Part shown: positions 9,938 through 22,605 of the stretch, in pieces | Layout: each line of letters starts with the position of its first letter | Numbering within the stretch: position 1 is the first letter of the stretch | Origin: Polychytrium aggregatum | Lineage: Eukaryota; Chytridiomycota; Chytridiomycetes; Polychytriales | NCBI RefSeq assembly: GCF_025602895.1 | Contig: NW_026516246.1 | Span: 186,001-250,000, forward strand | DNA length: 64,000 nucleotides | Direction: 5' to 3' | Notes under the pieces: generated by a model | The model's database searches: none | Told to the model about the DNA's origin: nothing | The model's input: the letters and a program-made list of their open reading frames with translations, nothing else | Made by a program: the position numbers and the translations under genes

Positions 9938-12900
9938 ATGCAAGCACTGCTCTCGAAAGGAGCCAGCCATCTCCGCAGGCCCGTCTTGTCGCTCTCTCGG
10001 ACGATGGCACTTTCCACAGCCGCTGGGCACCGGTCCGGTGAGCCCTTTCCTCGGATCGAGCGATTCCCGTTTGGCCAACTGCCGCCGATCAAAACCCCAC
10101 AGCTCCAGGACCGCCGTATCGAAAAGGTCCGACTCTCGAACGGGATCAACGCCGTTCTCGTGTCGGATCCCAGTGCTCCGTATTCAGCGGCGTGTCTATC
10201 GGTCGAGGCTGGTTCCTGGAAGGACGGCAGGTAGAGTAAGATGCTGGATCGGCAGCACCCCTCCATCTTGGCCCAGCAATCGATCTCGTTATCCAACCAT
10301 CGGTCTGTCCATCGGGGCGCAGCCGCCTCTCCGACGTGAATGCTGATGCTGCTGCTGACAACGATATCGTCACTGGATGCGACCGGCGGGATCGACCTGC
10401 CGACCAGGCACGAGGGAACGGCCCACTTCCTCGAGCATATGCTCTTTCTCGGGACCAAGTCGTTTCCAAAAGAATACGAATACGAGAGGTCTGTATGTGC
10501 ATGGCGAGCCCGCTGGTGAGCGATCCTGTGCCCCATATTCGCCACGATCGACAGCAGAATCCACCCAGCGTCCTTTCATCTCTGGCCGACCAGCAACATC
10601 CACCAGCAGTCCTGAAACGCTCTAATGAACATCAGTCTAACAAAAACAAACCCTACTCTCTCTAGATTCATCTTCGACTCGAATGGGACGTTGAATGGAT
10701 ACACCAGCAGCGACCACTCGCTCTATTACTTTTCTTCGGTCTCACCAGGTGCGCTGGCTGACTGACATCTGGCCCTGGCAGCGGCATCGACGGCCATGCA
10801 TCGTTGGGGATGCATTTTCCTCAAAGTAGCTGGAATGGATGTACTTCGCATGCTAGATCCCACGCTCCGTGACCAATCTCGGCTGCTTGCAGATGCATTC
10901 GACGGCGCACTTGAACGCTTCTCAAAGTTCTTCCACGAGCCTCTCTTCAACGAGTCGTGCGTCGACAGAGAGATGAAGGGTTGGTTGTCTGTGATGCAAT
11001 CGGGGCATCTGGCTTGTTCTAACGGTGGTATCTTAGCCGGCCCGGTCGGCTCGATATGTGCTCGTTCGCCACTCGGCCAACAAAAGTGACCTTCGATCTG
11101 TTCCTCCGTGACAGCGGTCGATCAAGAGTACCGCAAGAACATTGAGCAAGACGGATGGCGCATTCTGCACGTCAACAAGGAGCTGGCGAACCAGAGCCAT
11201 CCATTCGGTAGGCGAGGATGCAGTGCAGATCGACTGTTGCAGGTTTCGTTTGGTCATCCATGACAGGCCGCGATCGATTCCGGTGCCGACAACCCACTGA
11301 CGGCTCGTGGCTGGCCTCGTTCAGCAATGTTCAACACCGGAAATCTGGACACCATGAAGCTGATTGACCGAGACTATCTCCGCGAGTGGTTCAAGCAAAA
11401 CTACAGCTCCAATCTCATGAATCTGGTGCTCTATGCCCCAGCAAGCATCGAGAAGCTCGCTCAGAGTGCCGAGACGCTCTTTTCGGTGATTCCGAACAGC
11501 AAAGTTGCTCGACTCTCGACCAAGGACATGCCAATATTCCCGGATTCTCTCAAGCGCAGCATGGTGTGGATCGAGCCTGTCAAGGACCTGAAACAAATCT
11601 CCCTCAGCTGGGAAATCCCACCGACCTTTGTCAACATGTCCAGCCGAGCTGCCTCGCTGCTCTCGCGTGTGATCGGATACGAGGGCCAGGGCTCACTGCT
11701 GTCATATCTGAAGGAGCAGGCGTTGGCCGAAAGTCTCTCGGCCGGGGCCAGCGAATACGGCGCCGACAATGTCTTCTTTGACATCTCAATTGGGCTCACA
11801 GAGAAGGGCCTGAAGGACTGGAAGACGGTCGTCGGCTGTGTATTCCAGGCACTCGAGGTCTTCAAGCAATCCCCGTATCCAGCCGTGAGTGCCTCTATGA
11901 GCAGACGTGGCGGCCAAGGCTGTCCGCTCCCGATTCCACCCATTTGCTACTGCACTCCATGCTGGGCTTGCACATCATACTTGGCTGTTTCCGCATGGAT
12001 GCCATCTTGTGCTGCATCCGACTTTCCGCTTGCTTACCCAGCGCGCCTCCATCGCCGACCAACATGTCTCTAATCTTCACTGATATCTGACTCCCACATG
12101 GATTCCGCTCGCCGACACCTGCTCGGGACATTGCTAGCATATCTTCAACGAGGCCAATTTTGTCAACACTGTGCACTGGCAGTACCAGCAGCGTCATCCC
12201 AACTTGGCTACCACCTATACCAAGATGCTGCGGAGGGAGGGGCTCGAGTCCTTTCCGGAGCGGTCGCTCTTCTATCAGGAGTTTCGCCCCGAATTGATTG
12301 TGGAGCTGTTGAGTCGTCTGACTCCAGACGACTGCCTTACAACCATGGTCTCGCAGGCACCAGAGATCGAGCTTGATCGCCGAGAGAGGTGGATGGGCGC
12401 ACGATATGGCTTGGTAGGTAACCCATCGAGCGGTCAGATAATGGCCTTTGGGCACTGTGTCTGGACGAGATACCGTTCTCGGTCTGTTGTTCCGACATCA
12501 TGGACGTGCCGACCCAGTAGTGCCGCTGACAAATCCATCATTGCCAGATGCCCATCGATTTGGCGGGCCTTGTGTCCAAAAGTGTCTCCCCAGAGCTGTC
12601 CGCCAAAGTTTACTACCCGCCGCCCAACCGTTTCATCCCCGACAACCTGGTGCTTCATCCCGTCCTGCTCCCTGGCGACCCATCTCCATGCCAGATCATC
12701 AAGACCCCAAACAGCGCCCTATATCATCATCACGATGCCGAGTTCCCGGTCCCAGAGAGCTTCTACATCTTCAAGGTCAGAACACCGAGCATACGACCAC
12801 ACAACGCCCGTTCGCTGGCCTTGGCGGAGCTCTACTCCCGGTTTGTGAATGAAGAGCTCAACGAACTCAGCTACGAAGCTGCCAGTGGTGGTCTCCACTT

Positions 12901-14832
12901 TAGCGTCTCCGAGAGCGAGGGTAAGTCCCTCTCGACAGCGGTGCATTTCGGAGTTTATGATGTCGGTTCATCACGCTTTGCAAGGCGTTGGACTCTGAAT
13001 TGCGTCACCCTGGCCTCTCTTGCTGCATAGGCACCGGCATCAAGCTTTCAGTTGGCGGATATAGCCAAAAGAGTAAGAATTCAGCGGGCAAGTCGCGGCA
13101 TGGTCGCCGGGTGGTCTACATCAGGAGAGATACCGAGGCCTCGGGAGGATGATCGTTTCTTGTCGAGCGATCAAAGTGGCTGCGTTGCCTCACAGGAGAC
13201 AGATTCGCTCTAGTTCCAGACTACACTTGGTAACAGTGTGAACTTGCCTTCTGCTTAGCCTCGATGCTGCTCGAGAGCGTCCTCCAAACGCTTCGTCGTC
13301 CGAGACTCGACATCACCAAGTTTGAGATCTTCAAGGAGAGCATCGAGCGATCATACAAGAATGCTCTCTGGAACCCGCCCATGAGTCAGGCTATGGAAAG
13401 GTACTCTTGAACAGCATAAGAGAGGCATTGCTCATTCCCGTGTGCTCAACACTAACAGCGGTGTACTTGCATGCGTTTGGCGCAACTGGCACCAGACTCT
13501 CGTCGCTGATCTATACAGAGTACTGCACCTCAGCTCAGCTTGCCGAGGCCATCGCCCAAGTGACTCTGGCTGATCTGGCACAATTCGCGGACACGCTCTA
13601 TGCCCAGTACAACGTCGAAGGGTTTGTCGGCGGCAACGTCCTCGAGCAGGACGCCCGCCGCGCCTGGGATATGTTGCACCACACACTCGGCGGACAGGAA
13701 TGCTCGCAGCAGCTCACGAAAAAGTCGTCTGTGGTGCCGTTGGACACGGCCCAGCCGCAACTGCACCAGTTCTCGGTCAACGTCAAGGGCAACGCCATCC
13801 AATGGATCTCCGAGGTTGGCCCCAAGACCATCGAGGATCGTATCGGCCAGGAGTTGCTCGCCAAGCTCTATAAAGAGCCGTTCTACTCCGAGGTACAGTG
13901 CCTGAATCCCGTGCGGCTCTATCGAGATTCAATCCGAACTCGTTGGCGCCTGTGCAGGCTCTGAGACTCGTTTCTCTGCTTGGACCCCACCCCCACAGCT
14001 CAGAACCAAGCAGCAAACAGGCTATATCGTCGGCTCTTCGTCGTTCGAAATGGATAAGCGGCTGTTTATGCATTCGGTAGTGCAGTCGAACACACACGAT
14101 CCTCGCGGTAAGCCGTGACCGCGAAAAAAGTTGCACAGTCGCTCCTGCTGTCTATGGAATCCGCCTCTCAGATCGAATCGATGCCGGTGCCTAAATCATA
14201 CCGACTCGGTCGACGCCACGGCAGACTTGCTCTCACGAATCGAGCTCTTCAACGAGACATTCCTTCGCGACTTGGGCGAGTCGAACGAGAATCAGTCGCG
14301 GTTTGGTAAGCCCTCGGTCGTCCAAGGCTGTGTACACATCTCCTTAGCTTGAAGCCGAATGTCTTTATGCAGAACTGGGCAGAGTGGGAGACTTGCAAAT
14401 TGTCTTTTTACACGGCCCCCGCATTCCTCTGGCGGCATCCGCAGCTTCTTCGATCGCTCCGCGTGTGCGGTCTATCCACATGTCCGTGCGATCCTCTATC
14501 GATTGGACCCTGCAAACGCTGTCGCTTGGTCTGACATCTGCCGCTCGCCAGACTCGATCAAGGCGTCGATCCTCACCCGGCTCAACAACCCATACGACTC
14601 GCTGGCCTCCAAGGTGCGGTTCCTGAACTATGTGGCGTTTGAGGAAAATGCCGACTTTGCTCTCCTGGAAAAACGAAAGCAGGCCCTCGCGGCCTATCAG
14701 CTCGCCGATTTGCGCAAGTTTGCGACAACCACCCTTGGATGGGAGAACAAGCGACGACTGGCGGTGCTGGCAACAGGCAACTCGAGTGAGAACGTGGCAT
14801 TTTCGTACCGCGACTTCAAGGCCCGTCTCTGA
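9938..14832 (+). CDS. Insulysin-family zinc metalloprotease (M16A, IDE/Ste23-like)
   Basis: Fourteen exons (9938-10230, 10408-10488, 10666-10748, 10893-10979, 11115-11207, 11325-11884, 12138-12413, 12548-12920, 13031-13072, 13259-13400, 13496-13892, 13999-14107, 14225-14305, 14552-14832) join to 965 aa, normal for insulysins. The inverted zinc motif HFLEH is in GTAHFLEHMLFLGTKSFP, and the distal Glu lies in AVDQEYRKN. LRTKQQTGYIV near residue 810 matches the IDE C-terminal half. The N-terminus is basic, without acidic residues until about residue 37, and resembles a mitochondrial presequence; a second in-frame ATG lies at 10004. The protein ends in ARL, a PTS1-type peroxisomal signal. The role is degradation of short peptides such as cleaved presequences. 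The second exon boundary is chosen from IDE spacing and is the least certain. Confidence 0.93.
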
Positions 14833-14959
14833 GCCAGCGGATCGGGGGGGCTGTGGTTAGTTTGCGCTCAGTCCGATCGCTTCCCCTCCCTCCCTCCCAT
14901 GCATGCATGGGCGATGGAATCGTTTGAGGGCAAGCTTCCTTTGCATCACATGCAACAAG

Positions 14960-14994
<35 letters not shown>

Positions 14995-15690
14995 TTCTCT
15001 CTTTCTGTCCGGCAAGGCTGAGCAAAGAAAATACACCGCGGGCAAATCAGCTTTGAGAGAGCGACGTGCCCTGTCAGTCCAACTCGGGTCGAATGGCGAA
15101 TCCTGGGTGTATCGAAAGAGCAGGGCCTACCAAAGATACCCCTGGCTATTATCTTTCCCCGCTGCACCGCACACCGCGTGCTGACAACGTCGCCAGCCCG
15201 TCACCAACCCGACATGCCACACCAAACACACTGAACAAGCGCCATGGACTCCAAGGACCAACATATACAGCACTGGAAACGGGTTGTCTTTTGGGCTGTA
15301 TCACGAGGCTGGTTGTTATAGAGATGAGTGCGAGGGTTGACACGGTGCCGCCTGTTCACGGCCGACAATGGACAGGAATCCTTTCCATCACATAGAATGA
15401 CTTGACCCGAGAGTCCTTTCGTAAAACGAGCCAGTGTCCGACAAAAAGTGATTGCTTGCCGTGGCAATCAGTCCCATTTCATCCCACAAGCATCAGACTG
15501 CTACGGCTCGATTCAGTTGGATGTTTCGGTGGTATCGACAGGGGCACTTGATCGTCGAATATCATGACCGAGACCACTACTAACGACTTGCCTGTTGCCT
15601 CCTCATCGATCTATTCATGCATTCGTCGCGACAGTCGCGACAGCTTCCCACTTGGGAAGACCAGGGCTGCCGCTCGTAGGAGTGGTTGGA
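14833..15690. other. Convergent intergenic region with (CT)n microsatellite
   Basis: This 858-bp stretch separates the convergent insulysin and hydrolase genes. A pure CT tract of about 15 units lies at 14961-14991. No further gene or RNA gene is recognised. Confidence 0.6.
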
Positions 15691-17574
15691 TCACTCGGAA
15701 ACATAGTGGTGGGTGGCATCGGCGAAGTTGAGATTCGCGCTCGCATCCGTCAGCTCCGAGATCAGATAGCGGTTGAAGGTCTCGGGTTGGTCCAGGTACA
15801 GTTGGTGGCCGGCATCGCGGAGGGTGGCGACTCGGACGGGCACCGACATGGTCTTGGCGGCCTCGATGCCGGCCTTGTAGTCCATCCAGTCGTCGTCGCC
15901 GTAGATGAACGTCGTGGGCATCGAGAGCTTGGAGATGCGATCGTGCAGGGGAACTCGAGCCCATGCTCCCTGTTTGTGTCGAGGGGGCGAGCACGAGAAG
16001 AGTTAAACCAATTGGAAACAGAAAGGTCAGGGCTGCGAGTGGTAGGGAATGCACATTGGCACCCCACGGGTACACTTGCTAGCAGCGCTATGGGATACAG
16101 GAGTAATGTTTTGCCAACTGTGATATGCGACATGGGCACTGCCATCGACTGCCAGTGTGCTTACAGGCGCCAAAATCCTCGACAAGACATGCTCGCCGCA
16201 TCCAGGCAGGACGCTGATGGAGTGGATGTAGTTTGTCAGGTCGGTTTTCTCCTGCTCGACAAGGTACTCGAATCTACGCCAACAGAAAGGGAGCAGCGTG
16301 AGATGACGCAGCGTGAGATGATGCAGCGTGGGATCGAGTTCAAGTGCGGGCTTTGAGGATCCATACCTTCGGTTGGCATAGTTCGATACGAGGTTCGTTC
16401 CTGCAGAGCGTGGTCGAGGGGCGGGGTGATGGGGAGGTCAGCATTACGGATTATCGTCGAGGACGGTACCAGCCGCAGGAGTGGCAAAGAGACGAGTCGG
16501 AGGCCAGACCGGCGGAAGTGAGTGTGAGGTCAGTGGCTTACCGAATGGACCGAGCGTCCGGATGAGCTGCTGAGGAGTCACACTGCCTTCCCACAGCCAT
16601 CTGGCAACGGTGAACAATAGGCTACGACGAGGTTGGACCGTCTCCGGAGGTTGCTTGCCGACTCCGGCTGAGGAGTTCCAATGGAGCGATATGGTTAGAG
16701 CTCGGAATGGAAGAGCGACCAGAAGGCGGACGGACGGACGGACGGACGGACGGACGAGGAAGATTGCGAGCGGTAGCAAGATGCTGAACATACCAGGTGA
16801 CACCAGGATCAGCTTGTTGACTCGCTTGGGGTACTTGATGGCATAGCATGTTGACAAATAGCCGCCGAGACTGTGTCCTGGGATGGCCGGAGGGCAGTTG
16901 GTTCGTTTCCCCACAAGAAATGGTCAGGACAAGCTATCCAAGGCGACTGCTGCCATTCAGCCAGACTGGTCAAACCGACCGACCGACCGACCCTCAGACT
17001 CACCCATCAGGGTCATCTCGTCGATGCCGGTTGCCGTGCGCCACTCTTCCAGGCTCTCGACAAAGTAGTCTTCGGTCTGCTGAGTGGCTTCGAGGACCGA
17101 CTGGTTTCGGTCGATCCGGGGCAGCTGCCGGGCGCGGCTGCTGTTGGCCATGCCGAGCCAGTCGATCGAGTAGATTTCCCAACCCTGCAGCACCTTGAGG
17201 GCGGCATAGTTCCGGTAGAAGAATCCCAGGCCGGCGCCGTAGCCGTGAGCCATAACCAGGACCCGCTTTGGGCCCGGTGGGAGTGTCGAGTCGGGACCGG
17301 AGCCGGGACCGGGACTGACCTTGGCCTTGGGCCGCATGATGAGGGTGTTGATGTAGTCGCTCTCGTTGATCTGGACCTGCTTGTGCTCGACCTCCATCTC
17401 GGTCGTTTGGGTGTAGATCGAACCATGGCGGAGCAGGTTTTTCTCGGCTTCGATGGCCAAGGCCGCTCGAGTGGTCTGGGGAAGAAACAGCGACGACCAC
17501 TGTGCGCCGGGGTACGGCTTGGGAGTGGCCGAGGACGGTTCGGCCGGGGTCGATGTCTGGGTGGCGAGCGACAT
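15691..17574 (-). CDS. Alpha/beta hydrolase, ABHD4/ABHD5/Cld1-like lipase
   Basis: Six exons on the minus strand (17574-17004, 16877-16794, 16667-16542, 16400-16367, 16273-16165, 15969-15691) join to 400 aa. [14 protein letters not shown] forms the oxyanion loop. Splicing creates the nucleophile elbow GHSLGG, which is split by the first intron. The acid lies in [13 protein letters not shown] and the His in [11 protein letters not shown]. Unlike metazoan ABHD5 (Asn), the nucleophile is Ser, so an active (lyso)phospholipase or acyltransferase is expected, perhaps acting on cardiolipin like yeast Cld1. An upstream in-frame ATG at 17592 would add six residues. An intron holds a (GGAC)n tract at 16731-16757. 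Confidence 0.9.
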
Positions 17575-18281
17575 ATGGAGAGGGCGATGCAAATGAGGAG
17601 AGACGATGCAGATGAGGAGAGACGATGCAGATGAGGAGAGACGATGCAGATGAGGACAATAGTGCAGAATGATATGTGGAAGGGAAGCACAGGCAAGCGA
17701 TGCGGAGAATCCAAGACCGGCGCTGATTTGTCAGGCAGATTTTGTTGGCGAGCCAGCGTCGCGCCACGTTGGACAGTTGGGCTGCGGAGCATCGCGATGG
17801 ACTCGTGCCAATCTCCCTTGCTCTGGTGGTGGTGGTGGAAGCATACGAGGGACTGCCACGGAGGGAAACAGGTTGGACTGGCAAGGACACGATGTCCAGG
17901 GAATAGCAGACCCATTTCAGTCGAGCATGAGGTTTCTGATGGTCTGTGTCCATCAAGACCGCCTGCGATCGGCTCTGGTCACTCTGGCAAACCTCAACGG
18001 GAATGCCACGGCCAGCGCGCGATGTTTCGAGGTAACAAATCATTTTGGGTTTGTTGATCAAAAAAAGCTGAATGCCCTCCGTTTTTTTTTTATTGCATTG
18101 ACTGTCATTAGAATGGTGGCTGCTGGGAGAAGAAGGGCGACGGGGAACAGCCCCGGTCTAGAAAGGCCAGAAAGAGCAACATCTGGCACAGGTGATTACA
18201 GGTCGAGGTGAATGGCTCCCCAGTGCTCCAGGCGGAGCAGGGTGCACCGAGCGAGCATGTTGAATAAGCGGTTGCAGCTGA
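17575..18281. other. Intergenic, hydrolase 5' side to CSC1 3' side, with element relic
   Basis: The 19-bp repeat lies at the left end. A degraded copy of the 9.4-9.7 kb element occupies about 17995-18100: the 15-nt core CGGCCAGCGCGCGAT (18009-18023) is shared, and a T-rich end CCGTTTTTTTTTTATTG follows about 56 nt later, as in the other copies. No coding capacity remains. Confidence 0.55.
17586..17656. repeat. 19-bp tandem repeat upstream of hydrolase start
   Basis: The unit GATGCAGATGAGGAGAGAC is repeated about 3.7 times directly upstream of the hydrolase start codon, in its presumed 5' leader. The first copy has one substitution. Confidence 0.85.
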
Positions 18282-21200
18282 CTAGACGGTGGTCTGAGTG
18301 GATGGTGAAGCCCGCGGGGCGGCAGTTTCTGAGACGATTTCGATGGCTGCGGCAGCGTCGGTGCCCTGCAGATACTTTGGCTTGGCGTCGGCCGACGCCG
18401 GGGACTCGATCTGGTTCTGGGCCATAAAGTCGGCGAGGTCCTTGTATCTGGGCTGGTAGAACTCGGCGGCTCGCGGCTGGAGCTCTGGAGGCAGCGTGAG
18501 TGTCCAGAGCGGTTTCTCGAGGCTGGGATTGAAGGCGTGCTGCTCGATGTGCTTGCGGTCATCGGCAGCATCGCCCGTCTCCTTGACAGGGATGGCCTTG
18601 AGGCTCTGGACATAGGTCCAGGGCTTGTAGAGCTGGACAAAGAAGGCGCCGGTGAGGTGCTTACCGACGGCCGAGAAGAAGATTGCGAGGTACGAACGAG
18701 GGGCGTCGTCCACTTCGCTCAGGAGATAGCCCTTGGGTGCCAAGAAGGTGTGGATGCAGTACCAATAGGCCACCGTCAAGAGCGGCAGAATCAGCATCAA
18801 GATGCCTTGGGCCACCGTGGTGCCGGCGCCGGCGGTGATGTTGGTGGTGTTGGTGACAAAGAGGAAGCCGATCAGGGTGATGGTCTGCCAGAAACCAAAG
18901 CACAGCAGCAGCAGGTTGGAGACCTTGGGCCACCACGATCCGCCCGTCTCCATCTCGGTCTCGTACACAAAGCTGAGCTGGTAGCGCATCACCAGATAGG
19001 CAACGTAGAACACGATGAAGGCAAAAACGGTCGTGAGCGGGGCGATGATGCAGTACGTCGATCCCAGCAGAAAGATGAGCAGCAAGTTGCTGTAAGCAAA
19101 GGTGACTTCGAAGACCGGAAGCTGGTTGAGCTCGCCCTCCTCGCGCGGCGTCGGCTTGAAGAAGATGCGCTTGACGTACAGCATCGCCAACCGGGCACCC
19201 TGGATGATCTCGATCGCGTACGACGAAAAACTGACTGTGATGAAAGCAATGTAGTAGCTGGAGCTCTGCAAATGACCAGGAAAGCCTGTAGGATTAGTAC
19301 GTGGGAGAGGGGAGGATTCGACAAGCCGCATCCAATCCGCTCAGCATATGGCACATGCCCAAGAAACACCAGGGCAGGAAAGGTGCCGGGCCATTGGATC
19401 CGGACAAAGAAGCAGAGTGCGCATCAGTGCGTCGGCAGAGAAACGCAGGAGCACTCACGTTGATGAAACCCGCGGATGCCGCCGAGAGGATGGCGCTGAG
19501 GTCGTAGGAAGCAAAGGCGTTGCTGTTGCCGGTCAAGAAACTTGTCAGAGCCATCGACAGCGTCTTGAGGGCGACCAGGAACACGACTTGGTAGATCTGG
19601 AAGGCAAAGTACTTGTGCAGAACGGACTTTTGGGCGCCGGTGTTGCTGCGGACTCCCTGGATGTGGGCTAGAATCTGGAGGGCAAGCTGCAGCACAACGC
19701 CGAGGACGACGAGGACGACGGGAGCGACCACGGCCTTAAAGAGTGCATTGGCGACCTCGTTCTGCTGCACAAATTGGCTGATGGCAGGGCTGATGCGGGC
19801 CAAGCTCTCGATCGACGTGAGCGTCGTGGCGGTGGCAACGATGAAGGTCCAGGCGAGGATGAGTGCTGACGAGTGGACGGCGTTGGCAGAAAGAAAATGG
19901 GATTGTGAAAAGGACGCTGTTAGCCCGAGTCATTGCGGCTTTCATGGGCTACGACGATCACAGAAGGCTGGGTCGGCGACCAACGCAGCAGGGACAAACA
20001 CAGCAGTGACCGACACACTAGTGACAGCCGCACTAGTAATGACGACGCCTGCGTCACCAATCCTGGTCGCACTCACCGATGGTAATGCCAACGGCCACCA
20101 GACGGCGCGACTGGCGGAACGGCATGGAGATGCCAATGTTGGCCCAGATAATGTCCTCAAAGTGCGGCGCAAGCTTGAGGGTCGGGGGACTGAGCATCTT
20201 GGTCTTGAAGGAGATCGAGGTCGGGGTGCGGTACCGCCTGGCGCAATCATGGGCGCCCATGGCCGTTTCGAAGAGCACAAAGCCCGAGGCCTCGCACTCA
20301 AAGGCCAGCTCGCCGCGGGCACGGACGGCATAGATCTCTTCTTCGAGCTCGTGCAGACGCTGCTGGCAGTAAGGGAGCGTCTCGACCCGCTTGCCGCCGA
20401 GAAAGCCCATCCCGAACAAGCCGCCCTGGCGATGGGTTAGACGAGGCAAGGTGCTGTTGGCATTGGGCAACGACTTGCAGAGCGACCGCTCGAGGAGAGC
20501 CATGGTCCTCTCGTACTCGCTGATGAGCGCAGGCAGCTTTTCGATCTTGCGGCCGACCATGGCATGGACAAAGGGGTAGCGCAGGTCCAGGGTCTTGATG
20601 AAGTCGGTGAGGGCCTCGTCGGTCTGGAGGCTGGGAGGAAGGTTGGTTAGGAGAACGGTGCGGTTGTGGAAGGACTGTTGGAAGGACTGGCTGCCGAACC
20701 ACGCGCGGCGGAGCCGAAGATACTGCCTCCAGGTGGCAAAGATCAAGTAGTAGCCCACGAAGGTGTAGACATAGGCAACCACGACATAGAGCCAGAACCA
20801 GCCCCGGGCGGCAGCATTGAGATTCTGGAAGGTGAGGGTCGTGAGCTGGGGGTTGGGCAGGTTCAGGACCGAGCCGGATGAGGTCGAGTTGGAGGAGGAG
20901 CTCGAGTTGGAGGAGGAGCTCGAGTTGGAGGAGGAAGGCGGCGGATCCTGGCCAGCAACGGTGCTGGTGACCTGGAATCCAGGAAGGCCGGTGATGGACG
21001 GGGCCAGGGAGTTGAAGACCATGAGCGGGAGCGAGATGAGGGCGACGACTCCAAAGAAGCGGCAGCACAGTCGCAGAAAAGCCAGGAACATGACCGAGTC
21101 GAGACCAATGTGGTGCGACATTTTGGCTTCGTCGATGGAGAGAACGGCCGGGATCCATGTGGTCAGGTCGCGGAGCGAGACCTTGATCCTGATGAGGGTC

Positions 21201-21373
21201 TTGAGGCCAATGGCCTGGTTCTCCTGCTGGATCTCCTCCTTGGACCGAAGCCGGGGCTCGTAGATCTGCTTGTAGTTGTACCGCAGGATCGAGAAGGCAG
21301 CAAAGACAGCCAGGGCGGTGATGGCCTGGATGAAGAAGGCGGCGACGACACTCTTCAGGTCGGCGTCAGTCAT
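18282..21373 (-). CDS. CSC1/OSCA/TMEM63-family osmosensitive cation channel
   Basis: Three exons (21373-20077, 19865-19459, 19265-18282) join to 895 aa. The first membrane helix starts almost at the N-terminus (AAFFIQAITALAVFAAFSIL). Two further helices flank a long Ser/Asn-rich extracellular loop near residues 160-185. A large cytosolic RRM-like domain follows, starting HNRTVLLTNLPPSLQTDEAL. Then comes the DUF221/RSN1_7TM core (KSVLHKYFAFQIYQVVF, LSAILSAASAGFIN). The last intron has a TACTAAT branch site. Family members are plasma-membrane channels opened by hyperosmotic or mechanical stress. The ORF extends upstream in frame to 22117 without family similarity, so the start at 21373 is preferred. 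The gene is divergent from the RBR gene. Confidence 0.92.
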
Positions 21374-22605
21374 GGCAACGAGTGACTGCAGCCAACGACA
21401 AGGATGTATCTGGGCAGGGAAACGGACAGACGGACGGATGCACCGACGTTGGAAGCAAATGTCCTGCTGGATTGTGAGCCTGGGCGGTCCAGCAGCCTTG
21501 GGTCCCGAACAGAAGAGGAGAGAGAGGACGGCGGGATGCGATGCGACCCACTTCGGGTTTTGACCGTCCGAGAAAAAAAAGTTGGGGCCGGTGGTGGGGG
21601 TTTCAGCCCCGTGGAGCAAGAGAGTCGCACCAGCAGTACCCCACCACCGACGGCCATGGATGCGAGACGAGAGAGAGGCAAGGATACGCAGCAGCCAGCC
21701 TGGGGGTCGATGCGATGGAGATGGAGATGAAGACGGAGGTGGAGATGAAGTCGGAGATGGAGATGAAGTCGGAGATGGAGATGAAGTCGGAGATGGAGAT
21801 GAAGTCGGAGATGGAGATGAAGTCGGAGATGGAAACGGCATCTTTCTGATGGAAATAGGCACATGGAGGTGAGATGCAAGTGCTGGTCCCGGCGAGCGAG
21901 GGCCGCTACGCGATCTACTCCCAGAGCCGCTGCCAGATCCACTCCCAGAGCCGCTGCCGGAACTCTGCCAAGGTGTATCCACACGCCAGGCACTCGGCCA
22001 AAGAGGATGCAAATGGGACGCACCAAGAATCCAAGCAGGGGGCCAGATGAGGTGGCCCCAACGACCTCCTGACACAACCAACCCACAGCAAACAGGATAC
22101 CCTGATACCCACAGCATGCCGCGCCGCGGAACAGTGCATCTTCAACCAAGCGACGCTCGCTCAAGCAGCCATTCGCTCGAGCAGCATTTCGTTCAGGCAG
22201 TCATTCATCCAAGCGATCCATATCCGCGCACTGCCACCGATCTGTGGCGGGACCGGGACAGCAGTGCCACCGCGTCCGACGCGCCACAGCGACACTGTCG
22301 TGCGGTGAAGGGGCGCCGCGGTGCGCGCGCCTGTCGCACATGGCGGGCAGCACACTGTGGCCCACACAATCTGCGCCGATACCCCGTGTCGCACAGGTGC
22401 GGCGCACACCGCCACCGCCAGGCCCGCCGCGCACCAAAAGACTCAAAAGGACGTCCTTCGCCCGACCTGATTTCCTTTCACCTCCTGCCCATCGGCTCGG
22501 CTCGGCTGTTTTGCCCAACCACCCGCGACTGCCTTGGCTTGCTCTTCCCGGGCCTGTTGCTTCACCGCTCTTTGCTGCCGATCCTCCAATCTTCCGAGAA
22601 TCGCC
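21374..22605. other. Divergent promoter region, CSC1 (-) and RBR (+), with 18-bp minisatellite
   Basis: A region of 1.2 kb without a convincing gene. At about 21716-21836 an 18-bp unit, GAGATGGAGATGAAGTCG and close variants, is repeated about six to seven times. It inflates open frames on both strands. No TATA box is obvious next to either start. Confidence 0.6.

Noticed and set aside
21374-22117. N-terminal extension of the CSC1 ORF by about 248 codons
   Set aside because: The extension is mostly translated minisatellite (Ser-Pro-Thr and Leu-His repeats). Family members begin with the membrane helix encoded just after 21373.
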